A stretch of DNA of 64,000 nt, taken from assembly GCA_037501455.1 (NCBI GenBank), contig CM074861.1, positions 35,914,001-35,978,000 on the forward strand, read 5' to 3'. The DNA comes from Lantana camara. Taxonomy: Eukaryota; Streptophyta; Magnoliopsida; Lamiales; Verbenaceae. Below the pieces are notes generated by a model, which made no database searches, was not told the origin of the DNA, and saw nothing but the letters and a program-made list of their open reading frames with translations. This document shows positions 32,729 through 42,553 of this stretch, in pieces; positions within the stretch are counted from its first letter, which is position 1, and the number at the start of each line of letters is the position of its first letter. Made by a program: the position numbers and the translations under genes.

Positions 32729-34757
32729 CTAGCTCTCCTGCATCAACCTTCCCCTTCCGAGCCAATCGACAAAGGCGTCAAGCGTTTTCGTGTCAGATCG
32801 ATAGTGTTTCTGTGTGAATTCATGAAGAGCAGCCCATGTGAAGTCAGGATATATTCTCGGCTTTACTCCTTCGACAACAAGTTCTTTGGGTGGTCTCACA
32901 ATCTTGTCGCCTTTTGGACAAAGAAAGAAAGCAAGAGATCTTCTCTGAGTTGTGCTGTTTACCACAGCCCTGTGCAAGCACGCCCTGTAAATCCCATTGG
33001 AGAGGGCCTGGAAAGAATAACTAATAAATTAAATTATTCCTGATATAAAATCGTTAGTCATAATATTCACAAAGACTTGAACAAGAAGTCTTGATTAAAT
33101 CAACATAGCGACGAACATAACTGTATTGGCATTTCCAACATTCTTTGTAATGTAGTGATTCTAATATGAGCTAGAGATGGACCAGATTGTGCAGTCCTAC
33201 CTTGTCACTATGTGCACAATAGCATATAATTCTTTTCTTGATGTTACAATTACGAATTTTTTTTATCAGATAGACCGAATTTTTTGACGATCTTAGATGA
33301 AGTCATCACAGTATTAAAAAAAGTTATAATTTGGTACATTTAACGTGACACCTTTTAAAAAATATCGCTACAGTATAGGAATCGGCAGTTCCATAAAAAA
33401 GTGTCGACAGTGAATTTTAATATGCTAAAACATATTTTGGCGACACTATAAAATGTGGCATGTGGTGGAGTGACCTTTTAGAGAATGTCTTAACAAATTG
33501 TATCATTATGATACTTCCATAAAAAGTGTGAGATATAAGATAAAGCATTTTGAAAATTTTTATATGTTAAAATATATTTGGTGACACCAGTAAATGTAAA
33601 AATTAGTTGTTCAGATATTTAAACATGATATACGGATACGACGATATAATTTATTTAAAAAAATCTTCACGTGAGATGCACCCGGTAGGGTATGTGAAGC
33701 AAGTATCCAACACAACTACAAAATGATATTTTAAGTGTGATCTGTATATGGTAAAAAATGTGCTCGAAAGATATGAAGGAAAACAATTGCTCCTAATGGA
33801 TCTGAAGATGCAGATCACATGTACCTTTTGTATATATGATGATTATATGCTTACCATGAAAGTGTCTCCAATGTTGACGACAAATGCTTGTGGGTTGGGA
33901 GTAATGGAGTGCCATTTTTCATCAACATAGACTTCAAGGCCACCAACATTATCCTGATGAAGTATCGTTAGAGAAGTAGGGTCACAATGAGGCCCTGTCC
34001 CGAGAGCTAGATCAGGTTGCTGGCATGGTGGGTAATAGTTTAATCTCATTATAGAATCATTCCCTTCAAAGATTTCTCTGAAATAAGATGGCCCAACTCC
34101 AAGACTTATGCCCAATAGCTCCATCACATTCATAGACAGGGCGTTCATGGCTTCACAATATCTTTGGCACACCCCCCTTAGAAATTTAAAGGAAATAAAA
34201 AGTTCAAATATAATTCATAAGATTTAATTGAAATAAAAATCGTCCCGTGTTACTTACCCGAATGCTGCGTAATCTTCCCCCATGACATCCACAAAGTAGC
34301 GCTTGACGGCAGTACTAAACTGGCGCTCTGCAGTGTAACGAAAGGATAGTGTTTCTTTCCAAGGAAGCTTGCACGAAAACCTATTAGTAAAGCTACTAGC
34401 ATAACCACCATGGTCCCCGGGCTTACGTAAGGCCAGTTCCTTCTCCTCAATGGGTTTCCCGAAGAAGAAATCCATGCCCTTATGGGCTTCCTCTATGAGC
34501 TCCATATCAATGCCATGGTTCACAACGAGGAAAAAACCGTGCTTACGGCACGCTAAGTCTATGAGCTGGCTTGCTTGCGTAACCGCCTCATTGTCTCCTG
34601 ATAAGAACCCTCCTAGGTCGATCGGGGGCACGTCTAGCGGTGGGGGCAGCTCAGGGCACGGTTTTTCGCCGTCGGGCCATATGAACTGTGGAGGGATGTC
34701 CGATTGGTGTTGCAAGATTGATGCATCAAAAGAGAAGGGCTCTTGTTGGGATGGCAT
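32729..34757 (-). CDS. Gibberellin 20-oxidase
   Basis: A 2-oxoglutarate/Fe(II) dioxygenase of gibberellin synthesis, which in this family oxidises C-20 of GA12/GA53-type precursors in the cytosol. Exons on the minus strand are 34757-34258, 34176-33855 and 33007-32729, with GT-AG introns and phases that join cleanly, for 366 residues (family about 370-380). Exon 1 has the GA20ox hallmark LPWKETLSFR. Exon 2 has NYYPPC and the iron ligands H230 and D232 in GPHCDPTSLTILHQD. Exon 3 has the third ligand H286 (CLHRAVVN) and the co-substrate RxS at R296-S298 (RRSLAFF). The start is MPSQQEPFSFD at 34757; an upstream open extension has no homology and no better ATG. Three exons match the usual GA20ox structure. 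I see no lesion; it should be functional. Confidence 0.93.
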
Positions 34758-35144
34758 TTGTGTGTTGTAGTGTGTTTGGAAAGTGTTTTGGAAGTGTAAT
34801 TGTGTGTGTTTAAGGTTATAAAGAAGTTGTGTGAAGGTATGTAGTGTGGCGGTGGGGATAAGGGGTGGGGGCAAGGACATGAGAAGGGTTGGATAATAAG
34901 GTTGAAAAATGAAATGGACAAGTGGGGGTGGAAAAGTTCCAAAGGGGGGCTACACTGGGGAGGTCGATTAACTAATGTTTTGGAATCTTTTTTCATTTTT
35001 CTTTGTTTGGTGATGTCATCCTTGCATCATCACACAAATGATTGAAAGTGGAACTAATTAGCAATGTACTATTAGTACTTGTTAAAAATTAATTTATTTT
35101 ATCAAGAAAATTAGTTATTGAAAATTTCAAAATGAAAAATTGAT
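34758..35144 (-). promoter_or_regulatory. 5' flank of the GA 20-oxidase
   Basis: The leader is C/A-rich on the coding strand, with several CACACAC-like runs up to about 34870. I could not place a TATA box with confidence. Confidence 0.35.
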
Positions 35145-35430
35145 CGGGGAATTCCCGAAAACTCCCCAAATGATAAGTCAAATTCCTTTTAGCTCCCCAT
35201 TTTCAAAAATGATGTATTAAAACTCAAGAATCGCGTATCTAAAACCCCAAATGATGTATTTGAAATACAAGGAAAAAATCACGTATCTAAATCCCAGAAT
35301 CGCGTATCCAAATCCCAGAATCGCGTATCTAAATACCAAAATCGCGTATCTAAAACCCCAAATGATGTATTTGAAAATGGGGAGCTAAAAGGAAGTTTTC
35401 AAACCCATGGGGAGTTTTCAAACATTCCCC
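35145..35430. mobile_element. TIR element with internal tandem repeats
   Basis: The left end GGGGAATTCCCGAAAACTCC and the inverse-type right end GGGGAGTTTTCAAACATTCC form terminal inverted repeats, and CCTTTTAGCTCCCCATTTTC is mirrored by GAAAATGGGGAGCTAAAAGG. The centre holds several tandem AATCGCGTATCTAAA units (35230-35360). It lies about 400 bp upstream of the GA 20-oxidase start. No coding capacity and no resolved target duplication. Confidence 0.65.
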
Positions 35431-36002
35431 CAAAATTGATGGAAAAGTTTCTGGATTAATGGACAAAATAATTATAGGTTCTTCTTTGGGATGCCTATGT
35501 TCAAAATAGAAAGAACTATAAATTAATGAGGTTATTTTCGCCTTAGATTAAGGATTACAACAATGCAATCCTTCTTGACATCCTATGATAAACGAAAATA
35601 TATACATATACATGTACTTTTAAAATTTAACATATAATATGTATCTGATCGACTAACTATATTATTATTATTATTAATTAAGTGAGAGAGACAAATGATA
35701 ATAATGTTTTGATCTCGGATTTTTGAACTCTTATCTTTTCTTTTTATTTATTAATTTATGTTTCTCATCCGTTTTGTTTGCATTTTTTTTAAAATTTATT
35801 TTATCACTCCAACACTATCTAGTATCTTCATAATTCTCTTTTCTCTCACCCGCTTCAATTTTTATATATATATATAATTTTTATCTTTTTACTCTTATAT
35901 TTTATGTTTTTTATTTATTATCAATAATTTAATAATTATATTAAAATGGACTATAGAATACATATTAATATACAAATTAATTTTAATATATTTAAATAAT
36001 AA
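35431..36002. other. Intergenic, AT-rich
   Basis: No gene. Simple TAT trinucleotide and (TA)n runs near 35660-35675 and 35865-35878. Confidence 0.5.
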
Positions 36003-36011
36003 TATTTTTTT

Positions 36012-36887
36012 GGGTTAGTTACACTTGACCCCCAAATTAGATAGGGTAATTACAGTTAGTACCTCACTTTTAGATCTAATTACAGATACCATCCCTCTGG
36101 AGTTTGTTTATTACACTTAATCCCCAAAATCGCTAAAAATTTGACGATGTCAACAAAAAAATTTGGGAAACCCCGAAATTAACCCTATTGACTTTGGTCA
36201 AATTTTATTACCAATCATGTCCTTGGGGGTTCATTGTAATTTAGTAAATTAAAATGGGGGTTATGTGTAATTTTTTATGTTAAATTTTCGATTAGATTTT
36301 TTAATTGAAATTAGTTATTGCAACGACTACTTCTATGCCCAGTAAGACCGTTATTTTCATAATTTGAACTTTATAAATATTGAGTCGAACATGTGGAAAT
36401 TATACAACTATCAAGGTAGCTAGCCACACGTTCGACACTTCTTTTACCAATATTTCAATGCTTGATTACTTGAAACCATGGGAGAGATAACTATTGGTTT
36501 GTATATTGTTTGTGAAACTCAATATTTATTGGATTCAAATTATGAAAATTATGGTCATATTAGGCGTGGAAGTAGCCGTTGCAACAACTAATTTCAACTC
36601 AAAAATCTAAACGAAAATTTAGCATAAAAAATTACACATAACCCCAATTTTAATTCACTAAATTACAATGAATCCCAAGGACATGATTGGTGATAAAAAT
36701 TTGACCGAAGTCAATAGGGTTAATTTCAGACTTTCACAAATATTTTTGCTATCATCATCAAATTTTTAGCGATTTTGGGGGTTAAGTGTAATAAACAAAC
36801 TTCAGAGGGGTGGCTGTAATTATATCTAAAAGTGGGGTACCAATTGTCATTACCCTATCTAATTTGGGGATCAGGTATAATTAATCC
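36012..36887. mobile_element. Long-TIR MULE-type element
   Basis: Starts GGGTTAGTTACACTTGACCC and ends with its inverse-type AGGTATAATTAATCC. The inverted arms extend about 310 bp (36012-36330 and about 36575-36887), including AATTACAATGAATCCCAAGG against CCTTGGGGGTTCATTGTAAT. A 9-bp target duplication TATTTTTTT flanks it (36003-36011 and 36888-36896), although low complexity weakens this. The roughly 240-bp centre has no coding sequence. Confidence 0.75.
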
Positions 36888-36896
36888 TATTTTTTT

Positions 36897-39654
36897 TTTA
36901 TTTACACATACAATGAGTGTGTTAGAGTTATTAGTATATTTAAAATGTCAGTGCATCATTGTTAAAATATTATTTAATTTGTCAAGATCTATCAAAACTT
37001 CAGAAATGCTATTACTGATGAGATAACAATTGCATGTTTCGGGTAATGTGGGATAAATCCTCAATTGGTTATCATATTTTTATTTGACTCCCCATTTGGG
37101 CGCAAAATATCGTATGATTTCACATAATGTAGTACTTAATATACCTCTCAAAATATGTTGTATAATTTTCACAGAATGTAGTATTAAAATGTTCTAATGC
37201 AGTATTTATATTATATTATGTAGTATAATTTTATGGGGAATTAAGTAAAAATATTTCAAACTGATAGGGAGTTATTTCAAACTGTCCCTTGATGTTTTAT
37301 TTTTAAAAAATCAATATTTATTAAAATATAAACAACAATAGCTGAGAAAATGATTTGAGTAGAACCTGAGAGAACATTGCAAAGAATGTACATAGCATGA
37401 TCAAAACTCAAAAGCATATATAAGAACAAAAGTACACAACAGTATGCCACCGTACCTTAAAAAAGAACAATGGCTTGACCACTTGATCAACCTAGACAAT
37501 ATCCCTATAATAAGTCAAAGCACAACAAAGTTTTACCTAACCCTTTGCTAAAATACGTTATTTTTTAATATCACGGTGGTTTCTCTCTCTTTTTTAATTT
37601 TAATTATTTATGAATATACGTAAATATATTTAAATAAAATAAGAGATCAAACACAAAGTAAAAGACAGGAGATCATCCCACAATCCGATAAAGTTTTAAG
37701 CACAAGAATCGTCATAAAATATCGAAAGAAATCATCATAGGTGGAGAATTTTGAGCTTTTCAAAACCGGGGAGCAAAAGCAATCCCCAACACAAAATTCT
37801 GCTCTGGAAAATATCCCAAAAAAGTGGAAATAATGGTGGTGGTCTAAAAGGGTCTCTTTATGTCTAACCTCAGAAGCAATTTGGAAAAGTAATGCCAAAA
37901 CGCAGAATCAAATCACATCGACATCGCCAAACGCAAAGCCTTCTCGCTTTTTCTCTTACTTTCTCTTGAACCCAATTGTTCCGTTCACGAGGTCAGGATT
38001 TGAATTCCGAACTTCCAAGAACACAGTTGCGGATCATTTCTCCAAAGGCCGGGATTTGAAACCCGGGCCTCTCCATTAAAGAGGTCGGGATTCAACACTT
38101 GTTTAACTGACGGAATATCTCATCCCTCTTGACCAACTGCACTTTAACGCCTCTTCCTTACCAAAAATAGCAATTTGAAACAAATTGTTCTTTCCTCGAA
38201 TTCAATCCCAAGCCGAATTGACATTTGTACGTGTGGTTTGTAATTGATCAACGAAGCGGCTTGTTTAAGCCATGTATTTATTCATCAGTGCTCTGCATCA
38301 AGAAAAAGAAAGAAAAGTAGGAAGTGACAACACTATACAATTATATTTTGACTTAATTTGTTTTAGAGATATTGGAACTAGAAGATGCTGTTTTGCTTTG
38401 AATGATGCACATGCATGCATGGTCATACACTTTTCTTGTGGCACTTAACAAGGTTGTAAATTTCTCATCGTACCATTGGCCCGTATATATCAGGAGAAAA
38501 GCATGTCCACTCGTAATGAACGTCTGCAATGAAAAATACACAGCACACACGTTATGGCAGTGGATCAATTAGGAATCAATAGTGGAACTTGCTGCAGATC
38601 AGTTTAGTTAGGCACCTTGGAAATACATCGGGTTAAGCAAATTCATCAAAGATTTGAGCACTAAATTTTCTTTCCCGTAATGGTAAACCACAACTTGTAG
38701 CAACTTTATCTTTGAATATTACAGTTAACTGAACTTGGATTCGGATCGGATTGGGTGTTCTAGAATCTTTAAATTTTCCGGTGGGTGTAGATGTAATTAA
38801 AGTATAAACCTTCCTGTAGTGTTGGTAAATCCCTCCATTCACTAGAAATGGAAACTCGGGGAAATTCGTTTCATGGGAATTATTGTTCGAAGGTTTGGCA
38901 TTAACACTAAGCATATACATCTGCAGAAACATGAAGGCATAGTTGCTAATCGGCATGAAGAATAAAATGTATAGGAAAATGATCACAATATCTTATCTTC
39001 TAATCAATTTGCACTTAAAGATGAGTCTCTACTTAAATGCATATAAATATAGTAAAAAATCTGATACTCATTATATCCACAATCATTAATTTAAGACGGA
39101 TATTATTCTCATTGGTTTAGAAAGAATATCATCTATATCCGAAACTTAAAGGATGCAGATATTACAATATATAAGGCATCGATTCTATTTAATATCCGCT
39201 CTGAATAACAGTTGGTCATTTTCGATTATTTAATAAATACGTTGTTGTTCGTATTTAAAAGATAATATTTAATATATATATACTAGCGTATGCCCCGTGC
39301 GATGCACGGTATAGATGATAATATAACTTATAATATTGTATATGAATCTTGTAAACTAAAATAATTTAAATAAATAACTTAATCATATACGATGAAAAAT
39401 ATTCTATATAATATATATTTTTTATAAATAATAAATAAATTGTCACTAAAGTATTTTTTCTTATGCTTTTATTTAATTATTAAGTAGAAATATTGTAAAA
39501 GAAAAATAATTTCAGAAAGAATATATAATTATCATCCAATTCTAAATAATAATAATAATAATAATATAAAATGAAGTGTTGAAATTGTATAAATATCGCA
39601 TTCTTTTTAAATATAAAATTATGATAATTTTCAAAAAAAAAAAAAAAAAAACTC
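36897..39654. other. Intergenic, no gene recognised
   Basis: AT-rich with scattered short frames lacking any known motif on either strand. Bases 37930-38110 are less AT-rich and contain three degenerate GGTC-GGATTTGAA-type units, origin unknown. Near 39295, GCCCCGTGCGATGCACGG contains the palindrome CCGTGC-GAT-GCACGG, a motif found at the edge of several plant repeats. A-rich and TA-rich microsatellites occur at 39275 and 39555. Confidence 0.45.
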
Positions 39655-40310
39655 CCACCTTAAGAGATTAAGCCCAGAATGTCGGAAATCTTTTTAGGTC
39701 TGCCAAGAATTTAAAACTTTGTTCATCTTGTCAACGAATTGAATTGCAACTTGATATTCTAAAATTAATTAATTCAAAAAATAAGATTAAATCTATGTTG
39801 CACGGACACGGACACGGACACGGACACGGACACGGACACGGACACGGCGACAGACACGACACGACATGGATACGGCGACACGGATTTTTTTGTGAATTTT
39901 CCACGTGAGAAGTGTCGGACACGGTGTCGGACACGTGTATCCGACACGACACGGCAAAATGATATTTTTAGAAGTGTCCGTGCATTAGAGGATTAAATTA
40001 ATACAATAAACTTTGAATTAATTTTCTAAAAAAAAAAATCGTACCTTATGAGATTGAGCCAAAAATCTTGAAAAACTCTTTTAAACTCTTTTAGGGAATT
40101 TAAACTTTGTCAGCCTCGTTAAGAAATCAAATTAAAATTTCAAATACGATAATTTATAAAAATAAAAATAACTCGTACCTTAAGATATTAAGTCAAGTAT
40201 CTCGAAATTTTTTTAAATTTTCTCAGTCTTATTAAGGATTTTAAACTTCAATAACCTTGTTAAGAAATTGAATTGCAGTCTCATATTCTAAAAGTTTCAA
40301 ACTAAAATAA
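39655..40310. repeat. Three degenerate tandem units
   Basis: Units near 39655-39775, 40040-40155 and 40170-40300 share the order CC-TA-GAGATTAAG, TCTTGAAA, TTTAAACTTTG(T/C), CTTGTTAAGAAATTGAATTG and ATATTCTAAAA, at low identity. The first is separated from the second by a TIR element inserted at 39793. Confidence 0.6.
39793..39990. mobile_element. GCACGGACAC-family TIR element, copy 2
   Basis: The ends CTATGTTGCACGGACAC and the inverse of CTCTAATGCACGGACAC are the same two distinct termini as in copy 1 (121-982), here in the opposite order. A perfect 8-bp target duplication GATTAAAT flanks it (39785-39792 and 39991-39998). The 198-bp body is mostly CGGACA hexamers (39803-39846) and GTGTCGGACACG palindromes. 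Confidence 0.88.
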
Positions 40311-41763
40311 CCTCATTAGCGAACATGTAAGAACAAATATAAACATATACTAAGTCCTTAATAATCAATATATTGAATAGTAGAACTTTGAAATGTAAAT
40401 GTAATACTCGACTAACATTATAGATCTTGATGATAAATATTTTGAGATAAATAGATTAGCAAAGGTCAAGTATAAAAATTAATTATTGATGACCAAATTT
40501 ATACGTTATAAATAAAAATTTTAAGAAACAAAATAAAGAAGAAAATAAATATTTAGTCAATACTAAAAGTTAGTCAAAATTTGAACATTGTGAAAAGATA
40601 TTTTCATTAAATTGAAAAATACAAAATTAGTTGATAATAAAAATATATATACAAAATTAAAAGATGGTGTAAAATAAAATAAATAAAAATAATGCTTGAA
40701 TTTTAGTTTTTCAATAAAAATAATAAAGATGGTATAAAAGTTACAATAAAAAACTATGGATATATGCCTGAATTTTAGTTTTTCACTAAAAATTAGATTT
40801 CATCAAAAGCATGATCCATTTTTCAATCTCTCATAAATCTGAAAATACTTTAATAACAAATCCGAAAAAATATAAAAAATTAATAATTATTAATTTTAAA
40901 AATATTTATATTATATATGATTAGAATGATACACGAATAATGAGTATAATTAAAAAAAACAAATATACAGATCTTCTAACCTTTCTTATAAAATAAATTG
41001 AATTTTTCTTCAAAAGATTAACCGGCTTGTCTGTGATGGTTGATATAATACCAAAAACGAAATGGAAAATCGATCAATAACCTGCATATCAAAAAATAGA
41101 TTAAAAAAATAATTATTTGAATGTGAATAAATAATTCAATAGAAACATTAAAAAAAAAAAAAAAAAACAAAGCAAAGGAGAAGTACCGAAAAGAGAACAG
41201 AAAAGAAAGATTATACCTGTGTTTTAGGGTAAAGAAGTGAATAATTATATTGGTAATAAATTCTATTTGAGATAGTAATTTAAGTAACTTAATTAATCTT
41301 GTTTACTTTGGAAGGTTTAAATTCAAGTTTAAAATTATAGTGATTTCTTATGTAAATTGTGTACATGATTTAAGTAAGTTTACAAAATCTTTATAGCATT
41401 TAGAAAAATCAATACATCTACTTTTAATATATTATATTCCTTATTTGCAAAATTAATCCCCTTGGTTGATGTCAAAAATTAATTTGCTATTTATTGGAAC
41501 CAATAATTAATTAAGAGAAATATACTCAGATATTTCTTTTTAGATCAATTAACCACTTAACACAAATAAAATATTATTAATTGAACATTACCTAAATTTA
41601 TAAGATTAATAAATTAATTGGTTTGATTTGTTAAATAATTGAAATCTTAAAAAGGTTAATAATTGTATATTTAATTGACCAATAAATAATTATTAGTTAG
41701 ATCTTTCTAAATTTATGGGCTTGATAAGTAATGTAATTAATAAAAAAAGTTAATTACTTTATG
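40311..41763. other. Intergenic, AT-rich, no gene
   Basis: Very AT-rich on both strands with no recognisable protein. CCTGAATTTTAGTTTTTCA-TAAAAAT-type sequence recurs near 40700 and 40770. It ends at the insertion site of the Tat element, whose left target copy TTATG is 41759-41763. Confidence 0.55.
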
Positions 41764-42476
41764 TGATAAGGGGAAAATCGGGGAGTCTGATTGAGCGCCA
41801 GATGTCATTGCCAGATAGCCGCCTATGCCACGTAAGCTTTCCGCGACCGAGCCGCTTAGGCGATCATCGACCCACTACTTGGCCGAAGACCACAAGTCCT
41901 GGTTTGGCGGCGGTCTCCCGCGACCTAGGGTCTCCTTTCACTCCAGAGAAAGGCGCGACCCAGCGGAATCCCGACCCAATCACTACCGGACAACCGCATT
42001 CAATGCGAGTACCACCTACGGCTGGCCGCATTAATGGCAGCCGCGCTCAGTACAGTGTCAGGGATCCTGGCAAGAGCAGGCGAACAGTGCTTTGGCTGGA
42101 AAAGCACTGTTCCGGCCAGAGGCCAGGACTCTCTCCTCCCAACCGGATCCACACTTTCTGGGAGGTGTACTTGCTCCCGCGAAGTCCATCTTCACCTTAT
42201 AAAAGCCTCGCCCTGCGACGGCCAAAGGTAAGCTCTTTTTCAGGCCCAAAACTCTTAACTCTAGCATTTTTCGATCGAGAGCTTGAGCTGACTTGAGCGT
42301 CGGAGTGCCAAAACGGGTCCAACCCCCACTCTTCCCCGTCTTGGCCTTTGAGCTCACGTTTGTTCTACCTTTTCAGTTGGAGGAAGCGTCGGAGTTCTCC
42401 GCACATTACAAATATCTTGGGTGATTTGGCGTCTTAGTCTGCAACCCCGTACAGAGCCCAGATTTTGACACGATCA
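41764..42476 (+). repeat. Tat element 5' LTR
   Basis: 713 bp, TG...CA. It contains a TATA box at 42198-42205 (TATAAAAG). Frames readable within the LTR are identical in the other LTR and are not genes. Confidence 0.95.
42198..42205 (+). promoter_or_regulatory. TATA box of the Tat LTR
   Basis: TATAAAAG at offset 434 of the LTR, conserved at the same offset (62871) in the 3' LTR; transcription of the element probably starts about 30 bp downstream. Confidence 0.7.
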
Positions 42477-42479
42477 TCT

Positions 42480-42497
42480 TGGCGCCGTCTGTGGGAA
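42480..42497 (+). promoter_or_regulatory. Primer-binding site of the Tat element
   Basis: TGGCGCCGTCTGTGGGA follows the LTR after three bases. This type of TGGCGCC primer site is common in Tat and related gypsy elements. Confidence 0.75.
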
Positions 42498-42553
42498 ACT
42501 CCGAACAAAAAAGTCTTTCTTCCTTATCAGTTTAATCCAGCTCTCCACTGACG

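Noticed and set aside
38040..38100. GGGATTTGAAACCCGGGCC-like stretch as a tRNA or SINE
   Set aside because: It cannot be folded into a cloverleaf with a matching acceptor stem, and there is no A/B box spacing; it is left as an unassigned repeat.
38633..38986. 117-codon minus-strand frame
   Set aside because: No recognisable motif, composition like the surrounding intergenic DNA, and no supporting neighbours.
41763..42357. Open frames of 60-180 codons inside the Tat LTR
   Set aside because: They recur in the other LTR (62283-63030) simply because LTRs are copies; no domain and no start context.
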